Of a stretch of 64,000 nucleotides of DNA, positions 45,701 through 55,800 are shown in pieces. Both the position numbers and the translations under genes were made by a program. Where the stretch lies: contig JAUJYZ010001058.1 of NCBI GenBank assembly GCA_033675265.1, forward strand, positions 2,879,001 through 2,943,000, given 5' to 3'. Below the pieces are notes generated by a model, which saw only the letters and a program-made list of their open reading frames with translations, ran no database searches and was not told where the DNA came from. Source of the DNA: Actinostola sp. cb2023 (taxonomy: Eukaryota > Cnidaria > Anthozoa > Actiniaria > Actinostolidae). Every line of letters begins with the position of its first letter. The stretch's first letter is position 1.

Positions 45701-48503
45701 GCAAAAATTCTGTAAAAATCAAATATATCAATATATCGGGTGCATTGTTGGTAATTTCCATCATAAAATTATTGATGAATAAGCCCTCTAAAGTTCCATT
45801 TTTTTAATTGTGTTTTCACATATATACTACAAAGGTTACTTGGGTTTAGATTCAGGCTTAATAATAGCTAAAATCAAAGAATTAGGATTATGCAAATTAC
45901 ATTGAGATTTTACAGATTTTTTTGCAAATCGCTGTATAAGAGTTAATATTGCTGGTTTACACATGGAGTATTGGCGGCCACGTTGGATCCCGATAACAAA
46001 ACATTCCTAGTTAGCTTCTCTTAATTGTTTGTACCACCAACATGACTTTTGTACTTTGTACTTATAAATCTCCAGGGATTGATTGCAAACCAGCAATACA
46101 GTGGCAGGGTATTGCAAACTTACTCCTACAACTCAATTGCCACTGTGCGAGGAGCTAATCACTTTCTTATTATTTCTTCTTGGCTAGAATTTTCAAAGAA
46201 ACGAAAATCTTTCAGCCATGTACAACATCATCTCCACCAACAAAGACAGAGCAGGCAATATCTATGTCTCCACAGTCGAAGGTACAAATTAATTACGGAT
46301 TGGTTTTATAAATTTCACTATATACCTCATATTAACCGAGTGCAAGGTCCATAATGCACGGGCCATAAATTTAAGTGGAAAAAAACACGATCCATAACTT
46401 CCTGTGCGGACTGAGCAAGCAAGGTTAATTATAAAAAGACATTTATTATATAGTTTTTCCTTTACTTTCCTGTTTTCAGTGGGCCGTATGGGAAGTTACG
46501 GCTCGTTAACTGACCATTAAGAGCACGCGTAGTATCTGTGCTATACAATAATAGCCGGTATTTACTGTCATGTTGGAATGCTTTCAGGTCAGCAATACCC
46601 AATATTTGGTGTTCAGTGGCATCCAGAGAAAAATCAGTTTGAATGGTCACCAAGAGAGAACATCCCACATTCAGCAGAGGCTATTCAATTAGGACAGTAT
46701 ATTGCAGACTTCTTAGTAGATCAAGGTCAGTATATAGCTAATTGCATAATCATTCACTTGTCGGGTCGAAAATCATGAAAGCTATGACCAAAAGGAATTC
46801 TGGGAAATTAAAACTCTCAAATAACACCGTCAAATCATCGACCTTTTTATCCAGACTTGTAGGATCTTAGTTAAATAGCTCATATACCTTCAAAACTACA
46901 AGAACATTGAATATATCTGCATGTAACGATGGCTCATGAACTGATTTCCCATCCATCCTTGCGGTCTCAGCTTTTATGATTTATGATTTTCAACCCAACA
47001 ACGATTATGCAATTAGCAAGGCCTCTGATATGGTGTGGGGGAAAAATGGAAATTGTGCGGGGGAAAAAAACAAAATTGTGCGGGGGAAAAGGGAAATTAT
47101 GCGGAAAATTATGCGATTTTTCCAATGGTTAATTTAACCTTTTTATAAAGGAATGTAATATTATTTTGTTTATTATAAAATGCTCTTTCTTTTTAAGCAT
47201 ATTTATGATTCAGTCCAAAAAAAATCGGCTTTTTTCCCCGGCAATGGGCTTGTACCACCCGCCACGTGACTTTTTAAATTTTCACCGAAGACAAACGAAA
47301 ATACCATAACTTGAAATAGCATACTAAAATTAGTAAAATTTGAAAATTTGAAAAGAATCAAGCAAATAAGAAAAACGTTAACGGCTTTCAAAGTTTTCCG
47401 CTTTGACAAGGATTTGTATGGGTTTTCGCTTGGAAGGCAAGCATACAAAAAAGGCAAAGTTTGAATGCCTGTAACTATTGCCCTATTTACGTATTTCCCT
47501 TCAAACTTTCCACTTTTACTAACTTTAGCATGCTCTTTCCAGTTATGATATTTTTGTTTGTCTGCGGTGAAAATTTAAAAAGTCACGTGACAGGTGTTAC
47601 ACGCCCATTTTCCCTGCACCATTTTATAACTCGGGCTTTCAACAGGAAGCCCAAATAACTAGTGCCAGGCCTCCAAGACAATCTGTGCATAGAACGCCTA
47701 GAACATTCTAGTACGTACGTTGTTGTTTGATTCATACACATCTCGAATGTGTATACACCTATTCCAAAAATCGTTGTCCGGGCCGAAAGCAACAAGCAAC
47801 AAGCTGACGACTGCAAAGGACTTTGGGACTTTCTCCTTATTCATTTATTCATCCGTAGACATTTTGACAACATGCATTTTCAAATTGCCGAATAGTTCCA
47901 AATGATTGCTATTCAACGTCCGTAGGGATAACTTCTCAAATACCACGGATAAATAAATTAATTAGGAAATTCCCAAAGTCCTTTGCGGTCGTCAGCTTGT
48001 TGCTTGTTGCTTTCGGCCGGGACAACGATATTTGGAATAGGTGTATAAGCCTGCACCAATCAGACAACATGGGCATCCAGTCTTTAACTGGTCAAGGCAA
48101 AACTATGTTCATTAACAGCCATCTTTCTGGAGCTTGTTTGAAAGTGTTCTAATTTTCAGGGTCACACTAACAATAGTGTGAGCAAGTCCCAATATTTTTT
48201 CTTGGTGTCCAAAGACCCCTCCCTTCCTGTGACCCCCTGTCTGGGGATTTTCGACTCGTTACCAACCTACTTGGCCAATATGGCAGATTGATGATACAGA
48301 CTATGACCATGAACCAAGAAAAATATTGGGACTCACTTGCATCTTTATTTCACTCTCTAATCTTCATGCTATCATCCTTTTCAGCTCGCTTGAATGATCA
48401 TCAGTTCCCCAGCCCAGAAGAAGAAGCTACTGCTTTGATCTACAACTATAATCCAATGTACACTGGGGGCTTTTCAAACTTCACACAGTGTTACTATTTT
48501 TGA
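39774..48503 (+). CDS. GGH: Gamma-glutamyl hydrolase (folylpolyglutamate hydrolase)
   Basis: Nine plus-strand exons: 39774-39963, 43166-43277, 43790-43840, 43987-44071, 44527-44668, 44999-45105, 46188-46281, 46588-46725, 48385-48503. They join in frame to 1,038 nt (345 aa; 326 aa from Met20; human 318). GGH is a lysosomal or secreted class I glutamine amidotransferase-like peptidase that trims gamma-glutamate tails from folates. A hydrophobic signal lies at about residues 24-48, followed by [24 protein letters not shown], the nucleophile motif GTCLGFE (Cys about 160), VQWHPEK (catalytic His about 272) and the C-terminal [12 protein letters not shown] with an NFT glycosylation site. Met20 (39831) may be the true start, because the first ATG overlaps a CRE palindrome. 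Introns hold many MITEs. Confidence 0.95.
39775..39782. promoter_or_regulatory. Full CRE palindrome TGACGTCA at the GGH 5' end
   Basis: TGACGTCA is the complete CREB/ATF site. It overlaps the first in-frame ATG of GGH by two bases and lies 49 bp before Met20, a usual promoter position if transcription begins between them. Function is inferred. Confidence 0.4.
40595..40885. mobile_element. G-tract element with CCCGGGCAA ends
   Basis: TTGGGGGGGGGGGACCCCGGGCAA at the left pairs with TTTGCCCGGGGTCCCGGGGG at the right. The interior has CCCCT-rich words like the fold-back at 35514. The right end has merged with the truncated MITE B copy at 40889. Confidence 0.65.
40889..41145. mobile_element. MITE family B, copy 2 (left end lost)
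   Basis: AATATATCGGGTGCATTATGG through GGCCAGAATTTTTGCAAATG and GACTG match copy 1 at 14027, but the left terminal CAGTCATTTG is replaced by the neighbouring C/G-rich element. It lies in GGH intron 1. Confidence 0.8.
41176..42417. mobile_element. 1.24-kb element with AGGGACTG..GGTCA ends
   Basis: AAGGGACTGCATGGTCATAAAGTA plus GGGGTGGGC at the left resembles the complement of the right end (GCCCACCCCTCTCTTTACTTT, then CTGACCAGTCCCT). GCCCACCC words recur inside. An acidic open stretch near 42060-42160 ([17 protein letters not shown]) could be the tail of a lost element protein. It lies in GGH intron 1. Confidence 0.55.
41408..41545 (-). CDS. Possible small secreted cysteine-rich peptide
   Basis: A 45-codon frame starts [19 protein letters not shown], a good signal peptide, and continues with a short mature region of pattern C-x-CC-x5-C-x2-C (NCGCC, then TCQVC). 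An in-frame upstream Met (41602) would extend it by 19 residues. On the minus strand a TATATAAA box lies at about 41632, roughly 30 bp before a plausible transcription start. I recognise no family. It lies antisense in GGH intron 1, inside a probable transposon, and a single short frame can arise by chance, so this is a candidate only. Confidence 0.3.
   Translation of the reverse strand: MNPKAFMFCVLLGGLCVAQEHWTDKVDLNCGCCRLLPTCQVCGAE
42450..42597. mobile_element. MITE family A, copy 4
   Basis: ATTTAGAAAAGCGTGAAATAG and TTTTCAAGCTTTTCTAAATTGC match copy 3 at 18180, with degraded ends and an inserted ATTACATGTAG. Confidence 0.75.
42620..43045. mobile_element. Fold-back family D, copy 2
   Basis: CACAGGTAGCCCAAGC and its complement bound a 426-bp imperfect palindrome. 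Flanks show a perfect 7-bp duplication TATACAT (42613-42619 and 43046-43052). The inner arms (CTGAGTTACAGCGAATTTCG) differ from copy 1. It lies in GGH intron 1, about 120 bp before exon 2. Confidence 0.9.
45150..45385. mobile_element. MITE with GTTCAAACNCCAACTTC ends
   Basis: GTTCAAACACCAACTTCGTT faces ATGAAGTTGGCGTTTGAAC, with inner GGCTTCCATCAATCAAACTTCC / GGAAGTTTGATCG words. It lies in GGH intron 6. Confidence 0.75.
45692..45934. mobile_element. MITE distantly related to family B
   Basis: CCGCGATTTGCAAAAATTCT and GCAAATCGCTG lie between TA dinucleotides, with an inner ATATATCGGGTGCATT block as in family B. It lies in GGH intron 6. Confidence 0.7.
47228..47620. mobile_element. Fold-back element, about 100-bp arms
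   Basis: CACGTGACTTTTTAAATTTTCACCG at the left recurs as CGGTGAAAATTTAAAAAGTCACGTG at the right; AACTTTAGCATGC-type words continue the pairing. It lies in GGH intron 8. Confidence 0.8.
47745..48048. mobile_element. Fold-back element, about 90-bp arms
   Basis: CACCTATTCCAAAAATCGTTGTCC through CAAAGGACTTTGGGA recurs inverted, ending AACGATATTTGGAATAGGTG. It lies in GGH intron 8, about 340 bp before the last exon. Confidence 0.85.
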
Positions 48504-48535
48504 ATAACTGAATGAACATTTTGTAGTTGACAAAT

Positions 48536-48692
48536 AGATTCCATTTTCCCGTGCATCTGTACTCTTATAGATGCACAGATGATGTCAAAACGTGGTTATA
48601 ACAAAAATTAATAAATTACTGTTGTTCTCACAACATTTTAACATCACCTGTGCATCTATAAGAGTGCAGACGCACAGGAAAATGGAATCTAA
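48536..48692. mobile_element. MITE in the GGH 3' flank
   Basis: TAGATTCCATTTTCCCGTGC and GCACAGGAAAATGGAATCTA are complementary, with inner TACTCTTATAGATGCAC pairing. An AATAAA at 48610-48615 within it could serve as the GGH polyadenylation signal. Confidence 0.8.
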
Positions 48693-48693
48693 A

Positions 48694-49050
48694 TTACAGC
48701 TATGTTACGTCACGCGTAACCAGTAAATCGGAACATTCAAATGAAGTTTTGAAGTCTAGACTCGAGTCTCGAACATTCAGACAGAAAAATCAAATCTCCA
48801 CGAATATATCTATTAAAAAAGTATCAGATATCTGTTTACTCAGGCTGTTGTGATTGCAGAGTATGTAGGCTTAGCTGACACAAATTTTCATCCAATTTAA
48901 TTTTAATTTTATGAACGTTTTTGAGAAAATATTTAGCGGGGATTTGATTTTTCTGTCTGAATGTTCGAGACTCGATTCTAGACTTGAAAAAACTTCATTT
49001 GAATGTTCTCCTTTTACTGTTACGCGTGACGTGACGTAACATAGCTGTAA
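48694..49050. mobile_element. MITE with TTACAGCTATGTTACGTCACGCG ends
   Basis: TTACAGCTATGTTACGTCAC and GTGACGTAACATAGCTGTAA are complementary, and ATTCAGACAGAAAAATCAAATC pairs further in. It abuts the preceding MITE, so the GGH-USP spacer begins with a MITE cluster. Confidence 0.85.
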
Positions 49051-49536
49051 GTATTTGTTTTATATAATATTTTGAGAATTGAGTGATTTAATTTGTGATG
49101 TCATCTGTGTGTCTCTACTCTAATAACACACGGCCCTCGACCAATCAAAGTGCACGTAATATACCATTATATAAAAATTGATAGCACATTAGAAAGAAAC
49201 CATGTTGACAACTGGTTATGAAGATGATGATGATGATATGTCAAAACTGAACAATAGGCTAAACTTAGAGGATACAGTTTTAAATATTTGTACAAATTTA
49301 TCTGAATTGAAAAAACTTTAGAGTGTGATTCCTTGAAAATGTTCTTGTCAAAAATGTCAAGAATTTTATACCATGGATATTTTATACCATGGATATTTTT
49401 AAAAATTAATGTATTGTGGATGTCTAAATAAACTTACTGACTGTAGTTTTATGAGTTTGTTTTACACCGTCTTGTTTGATTGTTATAAACCAACGCAACT
49501 ACAACGATAACAGCTAGTCCCTCTCAGTTATACAGC

Positions 49537-49960
49537 TACTGTATTTTCACTTGAGCGAGCCGCACTCCGCTTTTTTTGGTGTGGACGTTCACTATTATTC
49601 TGATTGAACTGTCAAACAGTCTGTTTTGGTCAGCCCAACGTTGCTCGAACGTTCGGTGAACATTGTGATTTTACTGTGGGAACATTTCTTTCAAGTTCAA
49701 ATTATCTCTCTTACGAGTCTGGAATGGAAAATATCTACCAAACCATCGACAATTTGTACATTTAGATAAAACTTCACAAACTTTTGTGGAAAATATTCCA
49801 CTTTCAACTGATACAACACCATTTTGCAATTGCCGCCACAGGATGTTCCCAGAGTGAAATCACAACGTTGTGCCGACCAAAACAGACTGTTTGACAGTTC
49901 AATCAGAACAATAATATCAGTGAACATCTGGAAATGGCTCGCTCAAGTGAAAATAGCAGT
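49537..49960. mobile_element. Fold-back MITE with CTACTGTATTTTCACTTGAGCGAG ends
   Basis: TTTTCACTTGAGCGAGCC and GGCTCGCTCAAGTGAAAA are complementary, and ATTGAACTGTCAAACAGTCTGT pairs with ACAGACTGTTTGACAGTTCAAT. It lies in the spacer between GGH and the USP gene. Confidence 0.85.
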
Positions 49961-50645
49961 AACAAAAACAATAAACAGTCTTTTTTGTCAAAACTTTAAT
50001 GACTTATTTTACAAGTCAGAGCTGAATATTTTTTTGAGTTAATATAATTCATTTTACTATTTCAAACAACGTACACTGTTAACTTATGAAAATAGGTGTA
50101 TGGATATATACTAGTATTATTTGATAATAATTGTTCTGTACGTTGGAGCTGTTTTACAGACTACTTTGTGACTGTATATTCTGCATTAAGAAAATATACA
50201 AGATTTCATTAAGTCAGAGACGACATTAGAGTGTAAGCAATATACCCATGAAACCTCTGTCTGCATTAATACACTTAGTCTAGCTAAATGATGCTAAATA
50301 GTATGTCAAATTATTATTTCAATTTAGCATGCTTGAAGTGCCTGTGATACGAAATATTTGATTGCCTCCAATATAAACAGATAGTACCAAGAAAACCATG
50401 ATCAGTTTTCTGTGAAATCATTGCTTCGGCATATATTTGTAGAAAAACATAGCAGTCTGTGGAGTGATGTCACTTGTTTGCCGAGCCTCAAACTTAACTT
50501 TAATACTAATACTTTTGTTCAAGCATAAGGAGACTTAAAAAGTTTCCAAATTCTTCATATCTACCACTTCCTGTATGCAACCACCCTAGTTGAAAGTTGC
50601 GACTGGTAAGTTTGCAATAGACTTCAGCCAATCAGAAACTACATA

Positions 50646-51050
50646 CAGTCAATTCAGAAAATGTTTTCACTGGCTGGCCTCACGACTAGGCGACTAGACC
50701 GAACAGGAGTATGGGTAGAAATCTCTGAATCAAAACATTAATCGCTCTGGAAATTTATTTTCACATTATCATAATGGAGAGTAATACTCGAATGAATGTA
50801 TGCCTTTGTGTTTTACGCAAGGAAAATAAGAGTCGGTGTCAATGACTCATTTTCGGTCAAGGACGTTCCGTGCTGTGACAATGTTCAGTCGTTGAAAGAC
50901 CTCTAAATCAACCAAACCACTTGCTAGCGTAGGTCTTCACTGTAAATTCAAGGCATGGCTAATCAGATATGCAGATTTAAAACCACTCGCGTTCGGTCTA
51001 GTCACATAGTCGGTGAGGTCGGTTGGCAACAACGTTTTCTGAAATGACTA
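50646..51050. mobile_element. Tc1/mariner-like MITE (CAGTCAATTCAGAAAA)
   Basis: CAGTCAATTCAGAAAATGTTTTC and CGTTTTCTGAAATGACT face each other, with arms through GACTAGACCGAAC / GTTCGGTCTAGTC and a TA at each side. Other parts of the 48.5-52.8 kb spacer hold only short hairpins (51652-51705, 51825-51935) and no gene. Confidence 0.75.
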
Positions 51051-52717
51051 TACTATGCAACTTTCACCTCCATGAGTATTAAATGCAACAGTGATATAAA
51101 GTGTCAATATATATGTGTGATTTTAAGTCGAAAATACAATCGATTCTTATTCCTTTTTTTGGTCATGATAAAAATGAACAATGTTTGCAATGATTTCAGT
51201 GAAGCTGAAGTTATTATATTATCTATTTTTGATATTGCACTTTTGTATTACCTTGAAATTATATTCCATTCAGTATGAAAATGAGTGAGTACTGAATGAA
51301 TGAATGAATGAGTGTGCTACTCAAGTGCAAAATAACACTGCAATAATCTAGGTTTTTAATGACACTATTATTATTATTATAAATTATGGCTTTTCTGGTT
51401 TGTTAAAAAAAATTCGAAAGAATCCAAACTACTAGTATATGAGTTTGGTTTTGTGACAGTACAAAATATGATTTGCATACGTCTACAATATGTAACCTCA
51501 AAGATAAGTGTTTGACGTATGATTTGTTTAAAAATTAGGTCCATAATCTTGTTTACTATATACAGTGTAGTTAACATGCATTATTAACATGCAACACTGT
51601 AAACATTTCATGCATTGTTGTGATGATCTTTCACAATAGACTAAGGCCGTGTTTATACTTGGTGGTAGAAAGTAGACAAACTGTACTCAGTGTAAACACG
51701 GCAATAGTTTGAATGGTTTTTGTAAGTGAATTATGAAGACCACTAAATGTACAATAAATAAAATTATGTTTCTTCATTTATAAAACAAATGTTATTAAGC
51801 CTGCCAGTTCACAATAACAACATAAGCACAAGCAACATACGCAGATTCAGGACACCATTTATGCAATAGGTGTGAGAAAAGACAAGCACCATTAATGAGC
51901 AATGCATTACTGAATCTGCATATGGTGCTTGTGATTATGTCGATAATAATGGTCATTTCAGGGCAAATACGCACGCACTAACGTGTGATAATGATTACAC
52001 ACAAGATTCGCTTAATACCAAGTTGTCTTTGCTTTTCTGTTTTTCCTGCTTGTTTGCAGCATTCAATGCATCAACTGATGAATCCAATGTTGTCCTACCT
52101 AAGAAATGGGAAGCAACATTTAATGCCTAGCAATTTTAATTGCTGTTAATTTACAATGTAGAAAAAAAAATAATGATGCAAATCAATTTACAATGTAGTT
52201 GTTTGTATTTACTTCAATGCAAGTACTGAAGAAATAGAAAACGAGGCAGTGTGCTTTATCGAGTTATAGAGCACAGCTGCCGAGTTTTTTATTCTATAAA
52301 ATACATGATTTTAAGGCAAGTTTTCAATTTTGTTTGTTACAAAAATGTTTGCATATCTGTGTGCTGCGTGCTCTGTGCTCTCGTAAAGCATGTCAGGCAT
52401 ATTCATCCTTTGGCAAATCAGAACATACATAATTATAATTATCATAGTTATTGTATAATACTCAATAACAAATGAACAAATTGCTTGATTTCATTAGACG
52501 TCACTTCCGGTCTCGTGAGGAATTTTCATCAGCTGAATTGCAACTTTTCAATAGAATACTCTCTGCTTGATAGCACATGGAGGGCAGTGTTTGCCAGTCA
52601 TTTGAAGCAAATAATGAGATTCAAGGAGTTTTAACAGCTGATTGAAACCAAGCAATGCATGTACCACTGACGGTAAAATAAAATAAAAGGAAAAATAAAA
52701 GTCGGTTACTTTTGTCA

Positions 52718-52723
52718 TTTATT
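52718..52723 (-). terminator. Candidate polyadenylation signal of the USP gene
   Basis: AATAAA on the minus strand about 103 nt beyond the USP stop codon, in context CAATAAATGACAAAAG. Confidence 0.45.
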
Positions 52724-52825
52724 GTTAATTAGTACACAATTCAGCCTCTTTGACTGCTATAGATGTAATTTAAAATAAAACTATCTATCATCATCTTAAT
52801 CTATCAAGTAAGAAAGGAGTAGCCA

Positions 52826-55800
52826 CTACCTACTTGGAGGAGAGTCCTCTTCATCCAGTATCTCGCGTGAACTTCCCAAGGAATCTGACGATATCTGTGG
52901 GATTTTCCTTGTCCAGTGGTCAGACGACCCTGACGACTCTGAGGCAGACGATGAACCAGGACTACGACGAGCATAAAACAATAAATATGCAGAACTAGAC
53001 GTCACTTTATCACTTGACACTTCTCCACTCGTGTGTCGTCATATAAATACCACTGAGAATCAGTAGGGTTTCTACAGTAGGCAGTATAATGACCTCCAGA
53101 CATGGTACCCATGTGATTACAGACTGCATATAGGTCATAGCAGTTGTCTTCATTGCTTGAGGTAGAGCTTCTCCTATTTCTTCGCCAACTGGCTAAGGAT
53201 GGTAGTGTGTGGTTGTCAGGTATCTGTTTATGTCTTGGTTCAAGATGCGAAGTCATGTCCAAATCAGAAATGGGGAAATTGACGAGGGTGTTGAGCTTTG
53301 TTCTACCGGATGGTGTCTGGAAGGACAAGTCACATCATTATTTTAATATTTCTTCTCCAACTCATAAATAATTCATGAAGATAAAATGAAGGTTATGACG
53401 AGAAGATAAGTTAACATGTTTTATGAATACAGTTGAACCTCCCGTAAGCGACCACCCTCAGGACCAGGAAAAGTGGTTGCTTATGAGAGGTGGTCGCTTA
53501 CGAGAGTAACCACCACAGGAAGCCCAAATTTTAGTAATATGATATCTGGTCTCTTGGGACAGGGAATATCAATACAACAACAGATTTTATCACTGCAGTT
53601 TATTCCCGTATTCACCGGCGTAAAAGCCGCACTCGCAGATAAGCCGCACTCCGAGTTTGACAATGCAAATTTTGGAAAAAAATTTTTTATTCAGGCACTT
53701 ATGGACGAAGCCCGAGTTATAAAATGGGCATTCTTTTTTTTTCGTTGGCCACAAACGGGTCGAATAGTTTCCGAACGCGTATCGAATTAAATCCAAGGTA
53801 ATATTGCTCGGGCCGAAGGGCCCCGAGCTGCGCAGTCTTGTGCAGTCCACATCGTACAACGAGCACAACCGAACTGCTTACGGTTACTTATCGGAATATC
53901 TTCGTATGCCGAACTCCTTCGGTTACTTATCGGGATATGTTCGTATTACATGTAAATTGGAATGATACCGAGAAGATTAGCAAACCGTTAAACTGTCTGA
54001 AAAGGTGTTAGCACCCGTTAATTTGCCTGTTTAACGTCTAACCAATGGCCAATGCTTTCAGGAGTAACTAATAGTAATAAACACACAAATGATGTGCGTA
54101 CTCTTTTATACTTTTATGTTAATTTTATGTAAATTTCTGGTACCCGATGTTCTCGCAGATAAGCCACACCCCCAACTTTGGATCGCGATTTTCGTTAAAA
54201 AAAGTGTGGCTTACGGTATTATGGGTTTGTAGTGCTCCAACCTCAAAACCTTTAACCTTTTCAGCAAACATAAACATACAACAGATAAACGGGGCTTGAT
54301 GTAGTGTCTTGAAAAAATATTTACAGTTTATGGCTTGAAAAAATAGTACGTCACTAACACGGGAGACTGCAGAGGATAATGGTTCATTTCCATGCCAGTC
54401 TGCAAACCCTAACGGAGCTGATACTTGGAGCCTTCAAAGGCTGGTCAAATGCTAAATCATCGTCACTGTCGCTCTCTACGACATCACCCTGTCGATGATG
54501 CTCTATCTCTTCTTTGCGCAATTTCTCCCTCCAGTTGGGCTCTGGCGTATTGACCGACGGCTTCATTAAACTGCACTAGGGCAGAAGCTGTCAAATCACC
54601 TGGCACGGAAATATTGGCTGCAAGTTCCTCTAGGTTGAGTAGCTTGGTTAGGGGCGAAGCTTTCAAGTCTTGGATTCATGAAATGATGTTTAAGAATACG
54701 GTACAGCAAGAATCAAAACTCTACTAGTTAACGTTACATACCAGATACAGACTGTCTTACTTGCCGGGGATGGTAAATGTAAGGAAATACGCTATTTACT
54801 GATATCGATTGTAATAAAGCCATTGTAATCAGCTTATTGTAATGTAGTTGTTGAAAATATATTACTTGACCTCTGGGATGGTCGCTTACCGGAGGTAAAA
54901 TAACAAAGAAAAATCCAACTCCCAAGCCCAAAAGGTGGTCGCGGTCGCTTATGAGAGGTGGGCGCTTCTGAAAGGTGTCAAATGCAGTGATTTGACTGTG
55001 AGACAAAAACAGGCTTTTGGTAAGTGGTCGCCTAAGAGAGGTGGTTGCCTACGAGAGGTGGTCGCACAGGGAGGTTCAACTGTATTTTGGTCACAAACTG
55101 TGACCATCTACAGCAAACTGCAAAGTGAAAGTGTCAGAGCTACAATGTAGATCTTTATTTCTCGTCATAACCTTCATTATCAAACCACAGGTAGCCCAAG
55201 CGCAGCATTTGTATAAGAGAATGTATGGGCATTATTCAATGGTGGATTTTCAGCATAAATATTGAATAAATGTTACTGTAACTTACTATGTGTCTTGAAG
55301 TAGTTCCTGCCAATGTCTGGAGCGAGTTTCAGAATTTTTCGGAATTTTTTCCCTCCCCTTACACAGAAGAAGACAAGGTTGGAATCGAAGCCCGAAAATC
55401 GCCTTCAAACGGCTCTAATTCAGGTCGATTTTCTCGAAGAAATTCGAATCCCATCGCAATCTGCCTTCGCAGGGATGTCCCGGTGGGGTTGAACTTTTGT
55501 ACTTGCTCCCAGGTTTCGACCGTGAGTTCAACGGCTTTTCTGTACCCACTTGTTCTCGCCACGCATCAAAATGGCGATTTTGGAGCGGATTTTCTTGGCC
55601 TCAAGGGAGCTCATGGCTCAGGAAAAGCAACTGGCTCGATTCAATAAGTACAGCTACATTGTTAGGTTATCCGTTGACATCCCTGCGAAGGCAGATTGCG
55701 ATGGGATTCGAATTTCTTCGAGAAAATCGACCTGAATTAGAGCCGTTTGAAGGCGATTTTCGGGCTTCGATTCCAACCTTGTCTTCTTCTGTGTAAGGGG

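Larger units (their letters stand above)
53430..55082. mobile_element. 1.65-kb pogo/Tigger-like element
   Basis: CAGTTGAACCTCCC at the left and GGGAGGTTCAACTG at the right lie between TA dinucleotides. Subterminal GTAAGCGACCACC / GGTGGTCGC words repeat in both orientations. It carries a decayed transposase tail (54384-54666) and a nested element. It lies in the last USP intron. Confidence 0.85.
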
